Assembly (NCBI GenBank): GCA_964348665.1
Contig: CAYGDP010000007.1
Span: 124,001 to 188,000, forward strand
Direction of reading: 5' to 3'
Length of the DNA: 64,000 bases
DNA from: CAYGDP01 sp964348665
GTDB lineage: Bacteria > Verrucomicrobiota > Verrucomicrobiia > Palsa-1439 > CAYGDP01
The notes beneath the pieces were generated by a model. The model searched no databases and was not told the DNA's origin. It worked only from the letters and a program-made list of their open reading frames with translations. Positions within the stretch are counted from its first letter, which is position 1, and every line of letters starts with the position of its first letter. Positions 1 to 9,648 of the stretch are shown here, one piece after another. Made by a program: the position numbers and the translations under genes.

Positions 1-3000
1 TTCCCGTCTGCGATCGTGACAAATGTGTAGGCATCTGGGGTTAGCCCCGCCAATTGATACCCGCCTAGGTCGTCCGCAATGCTCATTCCGACGATCACGG
101 AATCGGACAAGACGGCTACGACAGCGCCGGGTACCGGAATTCCCTGGGCATCAAACACCGTGCCGGAGACTAAAACCTGCGGCTCAACCACAATTTCCAC
201 GCCCGTCAAAGGGGTGGCGGTAGCGACGGTGATGATGCCCGGCGTCGTTGACACGACCACGGCATCCTGAACTTCCAAGGTGTACGTGCCAGCCGGGACA
301 CTTGGCAAAACAAACGAGCCATCATTGAGAAGATAACCGACGATCGCCGTACCAATAATGCCACTCGGATCTGTGGTGCTGACTGCCTGGATTCTCTTGC
401 CGGTGAGCAGGACTTCGGAATTGGGCGATGTCACCGTCCCGCTGATGGACGAGCCTAATGTCGCTTTTACTTTTTCATACTCCAAGTGAAGCAGGCGATC
501 AAGATCGGTTGGATCACCAACAGACCGAGAAAGCAATGTGGCATTGGAGGCCAGGGTCGTGACATAGTCGCCCCATGTTTCAATCGCTGATTCCATGGCT
601 GCCAACACTGTTGAGAGCAGCGGATCGCCTGCTTCGATACTGTTGACTCTATCCTCGACATAGGCGAAAGCAATCGGGGTATCATTGCTGGCATCGATAT
701 AGGACGTTTCGATTTCGGTTGTGCCAGAAATTGCCTGCACCCGCACCGGCACGGTAACACTCTGGCCGGGACGCAAAATGCCCGCTGGCCCTTCCTCGGC
801 GGCTGCCAGAAACGACTCTTCCGTGACCGATGGTTGTGCCGAAAGATCGCGCGTGAACAATGCGCCGTTTTGACTGTTTACAAAGACGATGGGGGCGACC
901 AAGTCGGCCTGGCCGACGTTGGAATAATTCAAATATGCCGTGAAAACCCGTCCCACACGAGCGGCAGAAGGCATGGTCACACTGATCTGGAAACGCCCAG
1001 GAGTGCCTGCCACAACATTCAAGACACCCGGTAGGGATGCCGTATCGCCCGTTTTGTTGACAACGACTGTGTAGGTTCCTATGGCGGCACTGTTGAGATT
1101 AAATGTCGCGTAGGCAGTGCTCGAATCTCCCAAGAATATGCTGTTCGCGGTGAAAACACCGCCGGGGCCGGTCAGTTGATACGTTGCATCCGCCTCCAGT
1201 TGGCCGCCTGTGATTTCGACGGTAACCGATTCGCCATTCGCAACGGTTGACGGAGACACCCCTGTCACCGAGAACGGAATGGTGCTAGCGGACAAATTGA
1301 AAGTAGTCGGCGGAGCTGACACAATTCGCCCAAAGGCAATGATGAAATAAGGAACGCCGGCTTGGGGAGCCGGAATCACCAACGTCGGGTTTGTCACGTT
1401 AAACTGCCTGCTTTTGAACTGGAAATCCGATGGAGTGGGGATAAATCCCTGGGCGGCATACAATTCGATGTCCCCGGAGATAGCTTGCGTGCTCAAACTG
1501 ATGAACAAATCCTCGTTGCTAGTGGAAGTCACTTGATACCAGAGAGTTTGTCCTGACTCGTTCAGCTCACCCGTACCCGACTGACCATTGACGGGTAAGT
1601 TGTTCAAAGCCAAAGTGGTGCCAACCTCTGCAAGGCCAGCCCCCAGACCTTGATTATTTCCCAGGAAGACGTCGCCGGTCGCCGCTGGCACGACTTGCCA
1701 GAAATAGCTGCCAGGCAAAGCACCGGGAACGGTAATCTCCGCCGAGAAATCAAGACGTTGTCCGGGTCCAAGTCTGGTGCCAGCCGCTACCAATACTGTT
1801 TCCACAGGGATAACAGTCTCCGTCGGGCCGGGGTTCAGGATCAAATTAATCGTGTCGTGCCAAGGGCCAATCGCCGTGCCTGTTCCAATATTAGACACAG
1901 TCCAGAAAACGGTTGCTGGCTCGCCGGCAAGGACCGCCGTCGGACCTGTCACCGTGCTTACAATCAGGTTGATATCCGAATCCGCGGTCTCGACGAACTC
2001 AAACGCGCCGAGGTCGGCGAACGCGCCACTGCCAGTCGCCGTCCCCGTGTTGGTCGTGCGCGGATCATCGTAGCGCGGCGCGCCCATGAAATCCGTCGTC
2101 GGCGCTATCGCCCCGTCCGCGGCATCAATCACCGGCGACACGAACCGGAGGCGGTAGTTGCCGTCGGTAGGGTCTTTGTAGCTGGGATCCACGGAGATGT
2201 TGCCATTGGCGCCGGTTTGGTCGGAAAAATTTCGATAGTTGACCGAACCGGGCACGGTCGAGAAAATATCCGTGAACCGAATCGTCGGAACCGCGCCGAA
2301 ATCGAATTGGTAACCGGAAGTGATGCTGTTGGTAACCAATGAGTTGCTAACGGTGAGTGCGCCGCCATGGCTCAGCAGGCCGATGCGATTATCGTCGAAG
2401 GTGCTGTTTGTAATCGTAATGTTCCCGCCGGGATGGGAACTGATGGCGCGGTCAATGCCAGTAAAGACGCTGTTGGTCACGGTGACGTTCCCCGGCCATG
2501 CGAGAATTCCATCAAAGAACGAATCCCGCATCACGCTGTTGGAGAATGTAACGTTGACGCTGGCAACAACATGGATCGAAGCCGTGCCACTCCAATTCCC
2601 GTGGCGGCTACCACCCCCGTAGAGCATTTGAACGTAATCAAACGTGCTTGTGCCGCCCAACGTCAGCACGGCCCAATCGCCAGCAGCAGGCGCAGTGATG
2701 TCGCCGTTACCGTTGGTATCGCCGCCATGGGCGTCGTCTTTGACCGAAGTAAAGATAATGGGTTGTGCTAATGTGCCTTGCGCAATCAGTTGACCTCCGC
2801 TGGCCACGGTCATACCGAGAAAAGCGTCAAACTTCACAATCGCACCGGGATCAATGGTCAGCGTCACGCCGTTGGGCACGGTTACGTCGCCGGTGACATG
2901 ATGCACCAGCCCGCCAAACCAGTGTTCGCTGGCGTTGATCGTGCCGGAATGAGTCGTTTGCGCATGGGTAACCTGCAGTGCTCGGTCGAAAGTGATGGTC

Positions 3001-5356
3001 TGGTTTCCATCATTAAGCTCCAGGTCATAAACACCAGGCGTTACATCAGTCAGATCAAAATCGGTCAGCAACGAATTGCTGTTTTGAAACTGCACGTTGG
3101 TCGGCGTCAGCGTGCTGCCGTCTTCTGCTACCAGGATTACGGTGGTTTGCGCTGTGAAATGCGATCCGGAGATCGAGAGATTGGTGGTGCCAAAATCCGG
3201 CGCTGTCGGCGGAGTGCTATCCACAACCTCAAAACCAAGCTCCCGCAGCGTGATGCTGAAACCTTCGCCGGTTCCCGCTGTTGTTCCACCGCGTACCATC
3301 ACCACATACGTGCCGGGTTCGCTGGCAAGAATGGGAACATCTTGGCGCAGCGCCGTCGTGTCGGTCGCCGCGAAATCGAAGTTTGTCGCGCTGGGAAGAG
3401 CGCCGTTGCGCGCAAACAATTGCGCCACACCCGCAATTGCCACATTGAGAGTCAGCATCAAATCGCTTCCGGCAGGTTCGTCCAGCCGGAAATACAAATC
3501 CTCTCCGCTTGCCACAGTCCCAAACGTCGCACCGATCGGCGCCAACGCCTCCATGTCCACCGACATCACGCCGGTCGTGGCGACGACATTGTTGGTGCGA
3601 TTTGAGTCGGGCAGCAAGAAATTATTATCCACTGATACCAAAACAAAGTTGTCGCCCGGCATCGCGGGCGGGAGCGCCGTGGTCAGGCTGGCGCTGTAAC
3701 TGGCCGAGCCGGCCAGCCCGCCGCTATGCGCCACTTCGCCGAGTAAGACATCGTTAGCATCGAGGATTGTGTCGGTGGAGAGAAAGATCGCGTCAATCCA
3801 ATCGCTGACGAACGCGGGAGCGGATTCATTGTTTTGGACTGTGTAACTGACGGTCACCGGATCCCCAACAAAGCCTGTCGAAGGAATGTTGATGACGGTT
3901 GGCGTCAGGTCGGCCCCATCAGCAACCGCCGTCAGTACCACGCTGGTTGCGGCGACATTGGCTTGGAACATCGCCACGCCGCCAATGCTAAGTCCGGTGA
4001 TCGTGGCGAATGTCCCCGTGCGACTTGGATAGCTCATCACTTGAAACGTTTGTCCTGTGGTCGGCGCGAACCCATTGCTCAATTCGACACTCACCGCGCC
4101 GTCGAGTGTAGCCGGTTGCGTACTCGTGAGGGCGCCGAATGAGCCAGCAGCCGTGCCACCAAGCTGTGTGGTCAGAGAGCCGCCTGCCGATTGCGAGAAA
4201 GCACCGGTCACGGTCAATGAGCCGCCGAGCGTAAGATTGCCGTTGTTGGTAAATGCACCCGAAGTGCTGAACGCACGTCCGTCGAGCACTTGGAACGTGC
4301 CGTTGTTGGTGGCAAGTGAATTGATGTTGTTGAACGTCGAGCCGGTGCCGCGAAGTGTGACGATGGCGTTGTTGGTGGTCAACGAACCCGCAGATGAAAT
4401 GTTCAACGTAGAATTTTCGTCCGCTTCCCATGTGCCGCCAGTCAGCGTGCTTCCTGAAACCTGTGTCACGGTAAAGCTGAACGTGATCGAACCCACTCGT
4501 CCGATCACCGCGCCAGTATTATTGAATGTCGGCCCAATATTATTGTCACCCCCGCCTGTCTTGAGCAAAGTACCGGAATTATTGATATTATCCGTGCCGA
4601 ACCGCTGGACGTCCGCGTCACTCTGGAATTCGTAAGTCGCTCNNNNNNNNNNNNNNNNNNNNNNNNNNNNNNNNNNNNNNNNNNNNNNNNNNNNNNNNNN
4701 NNNNNNNNNNNNNNNNNNNNNNNNNNNNNNNNNNNNNNNNNNTAGGTCGCTCCCGTTTGGTTGTTGAGCGTGGCGCCGAAAAACCGTAGATGTCCCGTAC
4801 CCGTGTGCAAAATCGTTCCCGTGTTGGTCAGCGTTCCAGCCAAATCTTCGTTGCTGGCACCGGAGAGAGTTAGTGTTCCAGAATTGGTTATGCCGCCGGG
4901 CGCACTCATCGTTCCGCCACTCCATTGGCTTGCACCTGCCAAAGTCAACGACCCGTTGGCTGTCAGCGTGCCGGAACTGAACGTAAAGGCGGTGTTAATG
5001 GAAGAAGTTGCCCCAACAGTTAGCACGCCGCTCGATAAAACCAAAGATTCATCGGCTTGCAAGCTTAGTATCGAATTGCCGCTGGTGCGGATGGTAATGG
5101 TCGGATTGGCCAAACCGCGATTGATCACAACGTCGTCGCCCGTACCCGGTACCGAGCCGCCGCTCCAGTTGCCGCTAACGTCCCAAAAACCGTCGCTGTC
5201 GGTCGCCCAAGAAACTGTCGCCGGCGCTGCGCGAAACTCCAGCCACTCGGCACACAGAGCGAAATTCTGGGAAAGACGTGGACGGGTTCTGCGCCGGGGC
5301 TGATGAGGAGTTGAAAGTAGAGATGCCAAACATCGCCGCAAGCCTCGAAAGTTCAT
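1..5356 (-). CDS. Giant extracellular CARDB/choice-of-anchor/Cna-B-type surface protein (3' end outside window, internal gap)
   Basis: The minus strand stays open from the ATG at 5356 to the window edge, apart from the N run, giving about 1,750 visible residues. The N-terminus is basic and lacks a classical signal peptide. It carries WLEFRAAPATVSW near residue 40, resembling the LExR-xPA start motif of planctomycete-type surface proteins (family knowledge). Next come Ser/Thr/Gly/Asn-rich autotransporter-like repeats up to and past the gap, a CARDB-like domain (about 3.8-3.6 kb), a pre-peptidase-like beta domain, an Ig/IPT-like domain, a parallel beta-helix ending in VDPSYKDPTDGNYRLR with SPVIDAAD (choice-of-anchor Q type, about 2.1 kb), a second CARDB and pre-peptidase-like domain, and two carboxypeptidase-regulatory/Cna-B-like domains near 450-1. 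The reading frame differs on the two sides of the gap. I infer an exported adhesin or matrix protein; the anchor would lie beyond the left edge. Divergent from the dehydratase at 5491 across 134 bp. Confidence 0.8.
4643..4742. other. Assembly gap of 100 N
   Basis: One hundred N lie inside the giant surface-protein gene, probably a scaffolding placeholder, since the frame on the left (codon starts at positions equal to 2 modulo 3) and right (1 modulo 3) does not match across exactly 100 bases. On the coding strand the two contig ends share the word GAGCGACYTA, so the gap probably sits in, or was created by, a short repeat of the gene's repeat domain. Confidence 0.97.
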
Positions 5357-5490
5357 AGCGTACCCCTTTCGCTCTATTTGCCTATTCTTTTCTCAATTAC
5401 AATGCCTACCCGTCAAGAGAAAACTCTCGCGCGTTTTTCGCGACCGCGTCCGTACTTGAGCCGCGCCTCGATTTCTGCGACTATATCCCA

Positions 5491-7116
5491 GTGAGCACCA
5501 TTGAAATCAGCCGGGTTGCCATCGTTGTGGACGCAGAACGAGACAACGTCGCCGTGGCGAAATCACACGTCGCCGCAGAGACCGAAGTCGGATTTAACGG
5601 CGCGACGATCCGCGTCAGTGCCTACGTCGGCGCGGGACATCGGTTTGCCATCCGCCCCATACCGGCGGGAGATTGGGCGCGTCAATACGGACAACCCTTC
5701 GGCGTGTCCCGCGGGATCGCGTTGGGTGATCCAATCACCGATGCGAACCTGGAAAGCCGCGTGCCCCAGGTTGATCCCGCCACAAATCCAATTAAACAAT
5801 TCAACGATTTAACCATTCAACGTTTCAACGAGATTCCCTCGTTCCTGGGCTATCGGCGCGCGGATGGACGAGCCGGCATTCGAAATTGGATTCTCATCGT
5901 CCCCACCTCGATGTGCAGCAGTCACGAAGCCCGAATGATTTCCATGATGGCCGAGATGAATGGTACATGGTCGCGCGAGAAATTTCCGAACGTGGACGGA
6001 GTCACCGCCATCCCGCACAACTTCGGATGCGGCTGTCCCGATGGGGGCCAGGTAACAGCGACCGTCAAAATGTTGGCGCGGTATTTGAATCATCCCAATG
6101 TCGCCGCCGCGCTGGTCATCGAGCTGGGCTGCGAGAAAACCAATCTCGCCATTTTCCAAAACTTCGCCGACAAACATCTCGACGACCCCGCCATCCGTGG
6201 AAGTGACATCGTTAAAATGGTCCACGCGCCCGGGAAATCGGCGACGAGAATCTTCGGCAAACCCGTTCGGTCCATCGGCGTGCAAGGATGCGGCGGCACG
6301 GAAGCCACCATCCGGCGCGGACTCGAACTGGTCGCCGAGCTTTGCGCCGAGGCAAACCAAGCCAGGCGCGAGTCAATTCCAATCACCGAGCTGTCCGTCG
6401 GCCTCAAATGCGGCGGCAGTGACGGGTTCAGCGGGCTTTCGGCGAATCCCGCACTGGGTCATGCCAGCGATCTCGTGGTCGCCAACGGCGGCACGACAAT
6501 GATCACCGAAGTGCCGGAATTTTTCGGTGCCGAACATCTCTACGCCGCCCGCGCCCGCAGCCGGGAAGGTGCGATGCAGGTTTTTGCCGCGATGGATCGC
6601 TTCGCGAAATACGCCGCGCGCGCGCAGCGCACGATGAGCGACAATCCCAGCGCAGGCAACAAGGAAGGCGGCTTGATCAATATCACCATCAAATCCCTCG
6701 GCGCACTGGCCAAGAGCGGTACCGCGCCGATCGAAGGCGTCCTGGATTATTGCGCGCTCGCGCCGCATCGCGGTCACTGGCTTGTTTATTGCCCCAGCTA
6801 CGATCAGGAAAGCACACCGGCGCTGATCGCCAGCGGTTGTCAGCTTGTCTGTTTTACGACCGGCCGCGGCACGGGCATCGGCAACGCCATCGCACCCGTC
6901 ATCAAAATCGCCTCCAACACTGAAATGGCCACCCGCATGGCTGCCGATATGGACGTGAACGCCGGCACGGTGATTGATGGCCGCGAAACAATTGAGCAAG
7001 TCGGCAAAAAAATCTTTGACGAAATCCTCGCCGTTGCCAGCGGAAAGATTTGCGCTGCCGAGCGCAACAAACACCGTGAGTTTATGATTTGGGACGAGGA
7101 AGGCATCTCGATGTGA
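5491..7116 (+). CDS. UxaA-family altronate/galactarate dehydratase-like protein
   Basis: 541 residues, GTG start at 5491. Residues 8-93 form an N-terminal SAF-type domain. The D-galactarate dehydratase/altronate hydrolase domain begins at about 118 (GYRRADGRAGIRNW) and fills the rest; PHNFGCGCPDGG (175-186), ELGCEKTN and GLKCGGSDGFSG are family signatures that include likely metal-binding His/Cys. In the family the enzyme dehydrates altronate or galactarate to a 2-keto-3-deoxy sugar acid in the cytoplasm. Here no other uronate-pathway genes lie nearby, so the substrate is inferred only. The linker (about 94-117) is unusual: it is encoded partly by a tandem octamer (see 5799-5830). About 45 residues longer than E. 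coli UxaA. The upstream neighbour is divergent; the downstream neighbour folE is convergent after 27 bp. Confidence 0.85.
   Translation: MSTIEISRVAIVVDAERDNVAVAKSHVAAETEVGFNGATIRVSAYVGAGHRFAIRPIPAGDWARQYGQPFGVSRGIALGDPITDANLESRVPQVDPATNPIKQFNDLTIQRFNEIPSFLGYRRADGRAGIRNWILIVPTSMCSSHEARMISMMAEMNGTWSREKFPNVDGVTAIPHNFGCGCPDGGQVTATVKMLARYLNHPNVAAALVIELGCEKTNLAIFQNFADKHLDDPAIRGSDIVKMVHAPGKSATRIFGKPVRSIGVQGCGGTEATIRRGLELVAELCAEANQARRESIPITELSVGLKCGGSDGFSGLSANPALGHASDLVVANGGTTMITEVPEFFGAEHLYAARARSREGAMQVFAAMDRFAKYAARAQRTMSDNPSAGNKEGGLINITIKSLGALAKSGTAPIEGVLDYCALAPHRGHWLVYCPSYDQESTPALIASGCQLVCFTTGRGTGIGNAIAPVIKIASNTEMATRMAADMDVNAGTVIDGRETIEQVGKKIFDEILAVASGKICAAERNKHREFMIWDEEGISM
5799..5830 (+). repeat. 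Four-copy octamer repeat inside the UxaA linker
   Basis: ATTCAACG / ATTTAACC / ATTCAACG / TTTCAACG follow one another without gaps and are read as QFNDLTIQRFN (about residues 103-113) between the SAF and dehydratase domains. The composition is AT-rich against a GC-rich gene. Similar short-period sequences are usually intergenic, so this looks like a repeat captured in frame. Confidence 0.75.
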
Positions 7117-7143
7117 TCGCGGGAATTGGGCGTGGAACCTCTC

Positions 7144-7725
7144 TTATCCCTGCGCGTTGGTTTTTCCGTAGATCAGCGACATGATTTCGGTGCGGGTGGT
7201 GATGTTTTCGCGGAAAGCGCCACGCATGGCACTGGTGATGACGACCGAGCCGGATTTTTTGACGCCGCGAATGCTCATGCAGGTGTGCACCGCTTCCAGC
7301 ACGACGGCGACCCCCTCGGGATTTAGCTCGGCGGTGATGAGGTCGGCAATTTGGGAGGTCATGCGTTCTTGCACTTGCGGCCGGCGGGCATAGGATTCAA
7401 CCACGCGAGCGAGTTTGCTGATGCCGACAATTTTACCGTTGGGGATGTAGGCGACATGGGCTTTGCCAAAGAACGGAAGAAGATGATGCTCGCACATCGA
7501 ATTGAACGGGATGTCTTTGACCAGAACGACCTCGTGGTGGTCTTCGTCGAACGCAGTCTTGAGATACTCGCGCGGCGACACCGTTGTGCGGAACAGTTCC
7601 TCGTACATCCGCGCGACCCGCGCGGGTGTGTCGCGCAATCCCTCGCGTCGCGGGTTTTCCCCGATGGCTTCCAGGATCGCGCGAACGGCGTTTTCGATTT
7701 TGCGCTTGTTCATTTTTTTCTTCAT
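7144..7725 (-). CDS. folE: GTP cyclohydrolase I
   Basis: 193 residues, normal for the family. It makes dihydroneopterin triphosphate from GTP, the first step of tetrahydrofolate synthesis, in the cytoplasm. The zinc ligands are visible: MCEHHLLPF gives Cys78 and His81, and HTCMSIRG gives Cys149. The typical signatures REGLRDTPARVARM, GISKLARVVESYARRPQVQERMT and SGSVVITSAMRGAF are all present. The start is lysine-rich (MKKKMNKRK); the second Met at residue 5 is also possible. Read away from the tRNA-Ala gene, whose 3' end lies 31 bp upstream of the start codon. Confidence 0.97.
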   Translation of the reverse strand: MKKKMNKRKIENAVRAILEAIGENPRREGLRDTPARVARMYEELFRTTVSPREYLKTAFDEDHHEVVLVKDIPFNSMCEHHLLPFFGKAHVAYIPNGKIVGISKLARVVESYARRPQVQERMTSQIADLITAELNPEGVAVVLEAVHTCMSIRGVKKSGSVVITSAMRGAFRENITTRTEIMSLIYGKTNAQG

Positions 7726-7756
7726 TCGAGATGGGAGAATCGAATCCCAAGGCGGA

Positions 7757-7832
7757 TGGTGGAGGTGAGGGGATTCGAACCCCTGACCTTCTCATTGCGA
7801 ACGAGACGCTCTACCAACTGAGCTACACCCCC
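7757..7832 (-). tRNA. tRNA-Ala (anticodon CGC)
   Basis: On the minus strand: acceptor GGGGGTG pairs with CACCTCC; D-arm GCTCAGTTGGTAGAGC; anticodon stem TCTCG/TGAGA around loop TTCGCAA, anticodon CGC; T-arm AGGGGTTCGAATCCCCT; discriminator A and an encoded CCA at 7759-7757. All four arms fold by eye. CGC reads the alanine codon GCG. Confidence 0.95.
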
Positions 7833-7883
7833 AGCCGCGCGGCGTATGTAACACACTTTAGCGGGGGATGCAACCACGGGGCA

Positions 7884-7913
7884 TTGTGAAGGCGGCCGAG
7901 TTTGTGGTAAGAT
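7884..7913 (+). promoter_or_regulatory. Candidate sigma70-like promoter for the SMP-30 gene
   Basis: TTGTGA (7884-7889) and TAAGAT (7908-7913) with an 18-bp spacer, about 36 bp before the ATG at 7950. Consensus-like, but a match by eye only. Confidence 0.35.
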
Positions 7914-7949
7914 TGCAGTCGTGTAGGTGATTCAGAAACGGAGGTTGTG

Positions 7950-8966
7950 ATGAATCAAAAAGTTTGGGGAACCATTATCGTATGTGGGATCATCAGCCCC
8001 GGCGTGGGTGCAGCGGAACCGGCGAAGATCACCAGCTTCAAACCGCCGTTCGCGCAGGTTGGGGCGATTGAGCGAGTTGATCCGAAATTGGACGAGTTGA
8101 TCGCGCCCGGAACTGTGATTGATAAATTAGCGGAAGGGTTCACTTGGTCCGAAGGACCTGTGTGGCAGCGTCGGGAGAAACGCCTGCTCTTCAGCGATGT
8201 ACCGCACAATATCGTGTATCAATGGACAGAAGACGAAGGTGTGCGGGTGTTCTTGCAACCCAGCGGATACACAGGCACGGCCAAGAGCGAGTCGCGCGAG
8301 CCGGGCTCGAACGGCTTGGCGGTGGATGCACAAGGGAACCTGGTGCTGTGTCAGCACGGCGACCGGCGGGTATCGCGATTGGGTGCGGACGGCAAGTTTG
8401 TAACGCTGGCCGACCGATTTGACGGGAAACGATTCAACAGTCCCAACGATCTGGCGTTTCATCCCAACGGCGATTTATATTTCACTGACCCGCCGTGGGG
8501 ATTGCCGAAGCAACGAGAGGACCCGACGCGCGAACTGGATTTCTTCGGAGTGTTCCGCGTAACACCCGCCGGCGCGGTGCATTTGGTCAGTCGCGATTTG
8601 TTTCCCAATGGAATCGCCTTTTCGCCTGATGCAAAGCGACTGTACGTGGCGAATGGATCGAAGATCGCGGTGTTTGACGTGAAACCGGATGGCAGTGTGG
8701 AGAATCAGCGGGATTTATTTGATCTCTCCACCGCAAAGCTGGACGGCCCGGACGGGATGAAAGTAGATGCCCGGGGAAACGTGTGGGCGGCGGGATTAAA
8801 AGGGGCAGTGGCGGTGATTTCGCCGGACGGGAAGCATCTTGGCAATCTGCGAACGGGGATCCGAATGGCCAACTGCGCATTTGGCGACGATGGCAAGACG
8901 CTCTATATCACATCGGGAAACATCCTCGTGCGCGTTCGCCTGCTGGTCAATGGTGCAGGATGGTAG
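7950..8966 (+). CDS. Exported SMP-30/gluconolactonase-family protein
   Basis: 338 residues from the ATG at 7950, which has GGAGG five bases upstream; a GTG at 7947 is too close to it. Signal peptide NQKVWGTIIVCGIISPG...GAAEPA predicts export. The six-bladed SMP-30/gluconolactonase/LRE fold is indicated by FTWSEGPVW (metal-ligand Glu), GSNGLAVDAQGNLVLCQHGDRRV-like, FNSPNDLAFHPNGDLYFTDP (Asn/Asp ligands), LFPNGIAFSPD and DGPDGMKVDARGNVW. Family members hydrolyse aldono- or other lactones with a divalent metal. Secreted members are common near carbohydrate catabolism in PVC genomes, but no sugar operon adjoins it here. Confidence 0.88.
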   Translation: MNQKVWGTIIVCGIISPGVGAAEPAKITSFKPPFAQVGAIERVDPKLDELIAPGTVIDKLAEGFTWSEGPVWQRREKRLLFSDVPHNIVYQWTEDEGVRVFLQPSGYTGTAKSESREPGSNGLAVDAQGNLVLCQHGDRRVSRLGADGKFVTLADRFDGKRFNSPNDLAFHPNGDLYFTDPPWGLPKQREDPTRELDFFGVFRVTPAGAVHLVSRDLFPNGIAFSPDAKRLYVANGSKIAVFDVKPDGSVENQRDLFDLSTAKLDGPDGMKVDARGNVWAAGLKGAVAVISPDGKHLGNLRTGIRMANCAFGDDGKTLYITSGNILVRVRLLVNGAGW

Positions 8967-9039
8967 AATCGGCCCCTAACGGCAAAGTTTCGTAGCCAAC
9001 GAAACACGCGAAATTGCGAGGACGATCGCAAGATGGAAG

Positions 9040-9525
9040 TTATTTCTTCGGCGTCGAGGCGAGGAGTTCAATGACAGCGCCTAACTTCTCCGAACCATCA
9101 CAATACGCATAGCAACCGCCAGTAAAATCACCGCGCTGCACCGTGGGGATGCCGTTGGCGTCAAGTTGCGCGACGCTCTCTCCCATGTTCGGCACGCGAA
9201 AGGCGATATGATGGATGGACGGGCCGTTCTGGTCGAGGACTTCCTTCCAAACACTCGGTCCGCCGACCGGCTCGATCAGCTCCAGAGTTAGCGCGCCAAG
9301 ATTGAAGAACGCGAGCTTGGCCCGCGCTTCCGTATCCTTGCCGCGATAGTTGGTGTGCGCTTTGTCGGAGGAATCGGTAACGATGACGTTGGGCTTCGAC
9401 ACGCCGAAGAGGTCGGCGTACGTTTGCGCGGCTTTTTCTATATCACGCACGACAACGGCGACTTGGCAGATGGAAGATGGTTGGAGGATTGGAGGATTGG
9501 AGTTCAGGATTGACGGATTGCTCAT
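9040..9525 (-). CDS. VOC-superfamily (glyoxalase/epimerase-like) protein
   Basis: 161 residues. The vicinal-oxygen-chelate fold is seen as two beta-alpha-beta-beta-beta halves starting at ICQVAVVVRDIEKAAQTYAD and PSIHHIAFRVPNMGESVAQL. Likely metal ligands are Gln in ICQ, Glu in LTLELIEPV, His in SIHHIAF and Glu in GAVIELL, closest to methylmalonyl-CoA epimerase/glyoxalase-like members; the substrate is unknown. The first about 19 residues (SNPSILNSNPPILQPS) are encoded by a GGAGGATTGG-type repeat, so the real N-terminus may be shorter, just before ICQVAVV. Convergent with the SMP-30 gene. Confidence 0.8.
   Translation of the reverse strand: MSNPSILNSNPPILQPSSICQVAVVVRDIEKAAQTYADLFGVSKPNVIVTDSSDKAHTNYRGKDTEARAKLAFFNLGALTLELIEPVGGPSVWKEVLDQNGPSIHHIAFRVPNMGESVAQLDANGIPTVQRGDFTGGCYAYCDGSEKLGAVIELLASTPKK
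9471..9520. repeat. GGAGGATTGG short-period repeat at the VOC gene start
   Basis: TGGAAGATGG, TTGGAGGATTGGAGGATTGG and AGTTCAGGATTGACGGATTG follow one another. The words resemble the arms that flank the four-helix-bundle cassette at 49.6-50.1 kb, suggesting a solo copy of a dispersed element that now encodes the first residues of the VOC protein. Confidence 0.6.
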
Positions 9526-9567
9526 AATGGGAGATTTTTGCCGTTACGTGAGCTAAAGGCAAGGGAA

Positions 9568-9638
9568 ATGGGAGTGGTGGTGGGAAATACTTGATCTGTG
9601 TCGATTGGAACAATTCTCCCAAGCTCCACTACTCCCAT
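9568..9638. repeat. Imperfect inverted repeat between VOC and DUF1501 genes
   Basis: ATGGGAGTGGTGG (9568-9580) and CCACTACTCCCAT (9626-9638) pair at 12 of 13 positions around a 45-base loop. The right arm continues as a CTCC/ACTCC short-period tract and T6. It may act as a terminator on the plus strand, but no plus gene ends there, so a dispersed repeat is more likely. Confidence 0.5.
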
Positions 9639-9648
9639 ACTCCATTTT

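Noticed and set aside
1650..3605. Several plus-strand open frames (230 and 275 codons) in the first 4 kb
   Set aside because: They lie opposite the giant surface protein, whose minus-strand translation is continuous and domain-rich.
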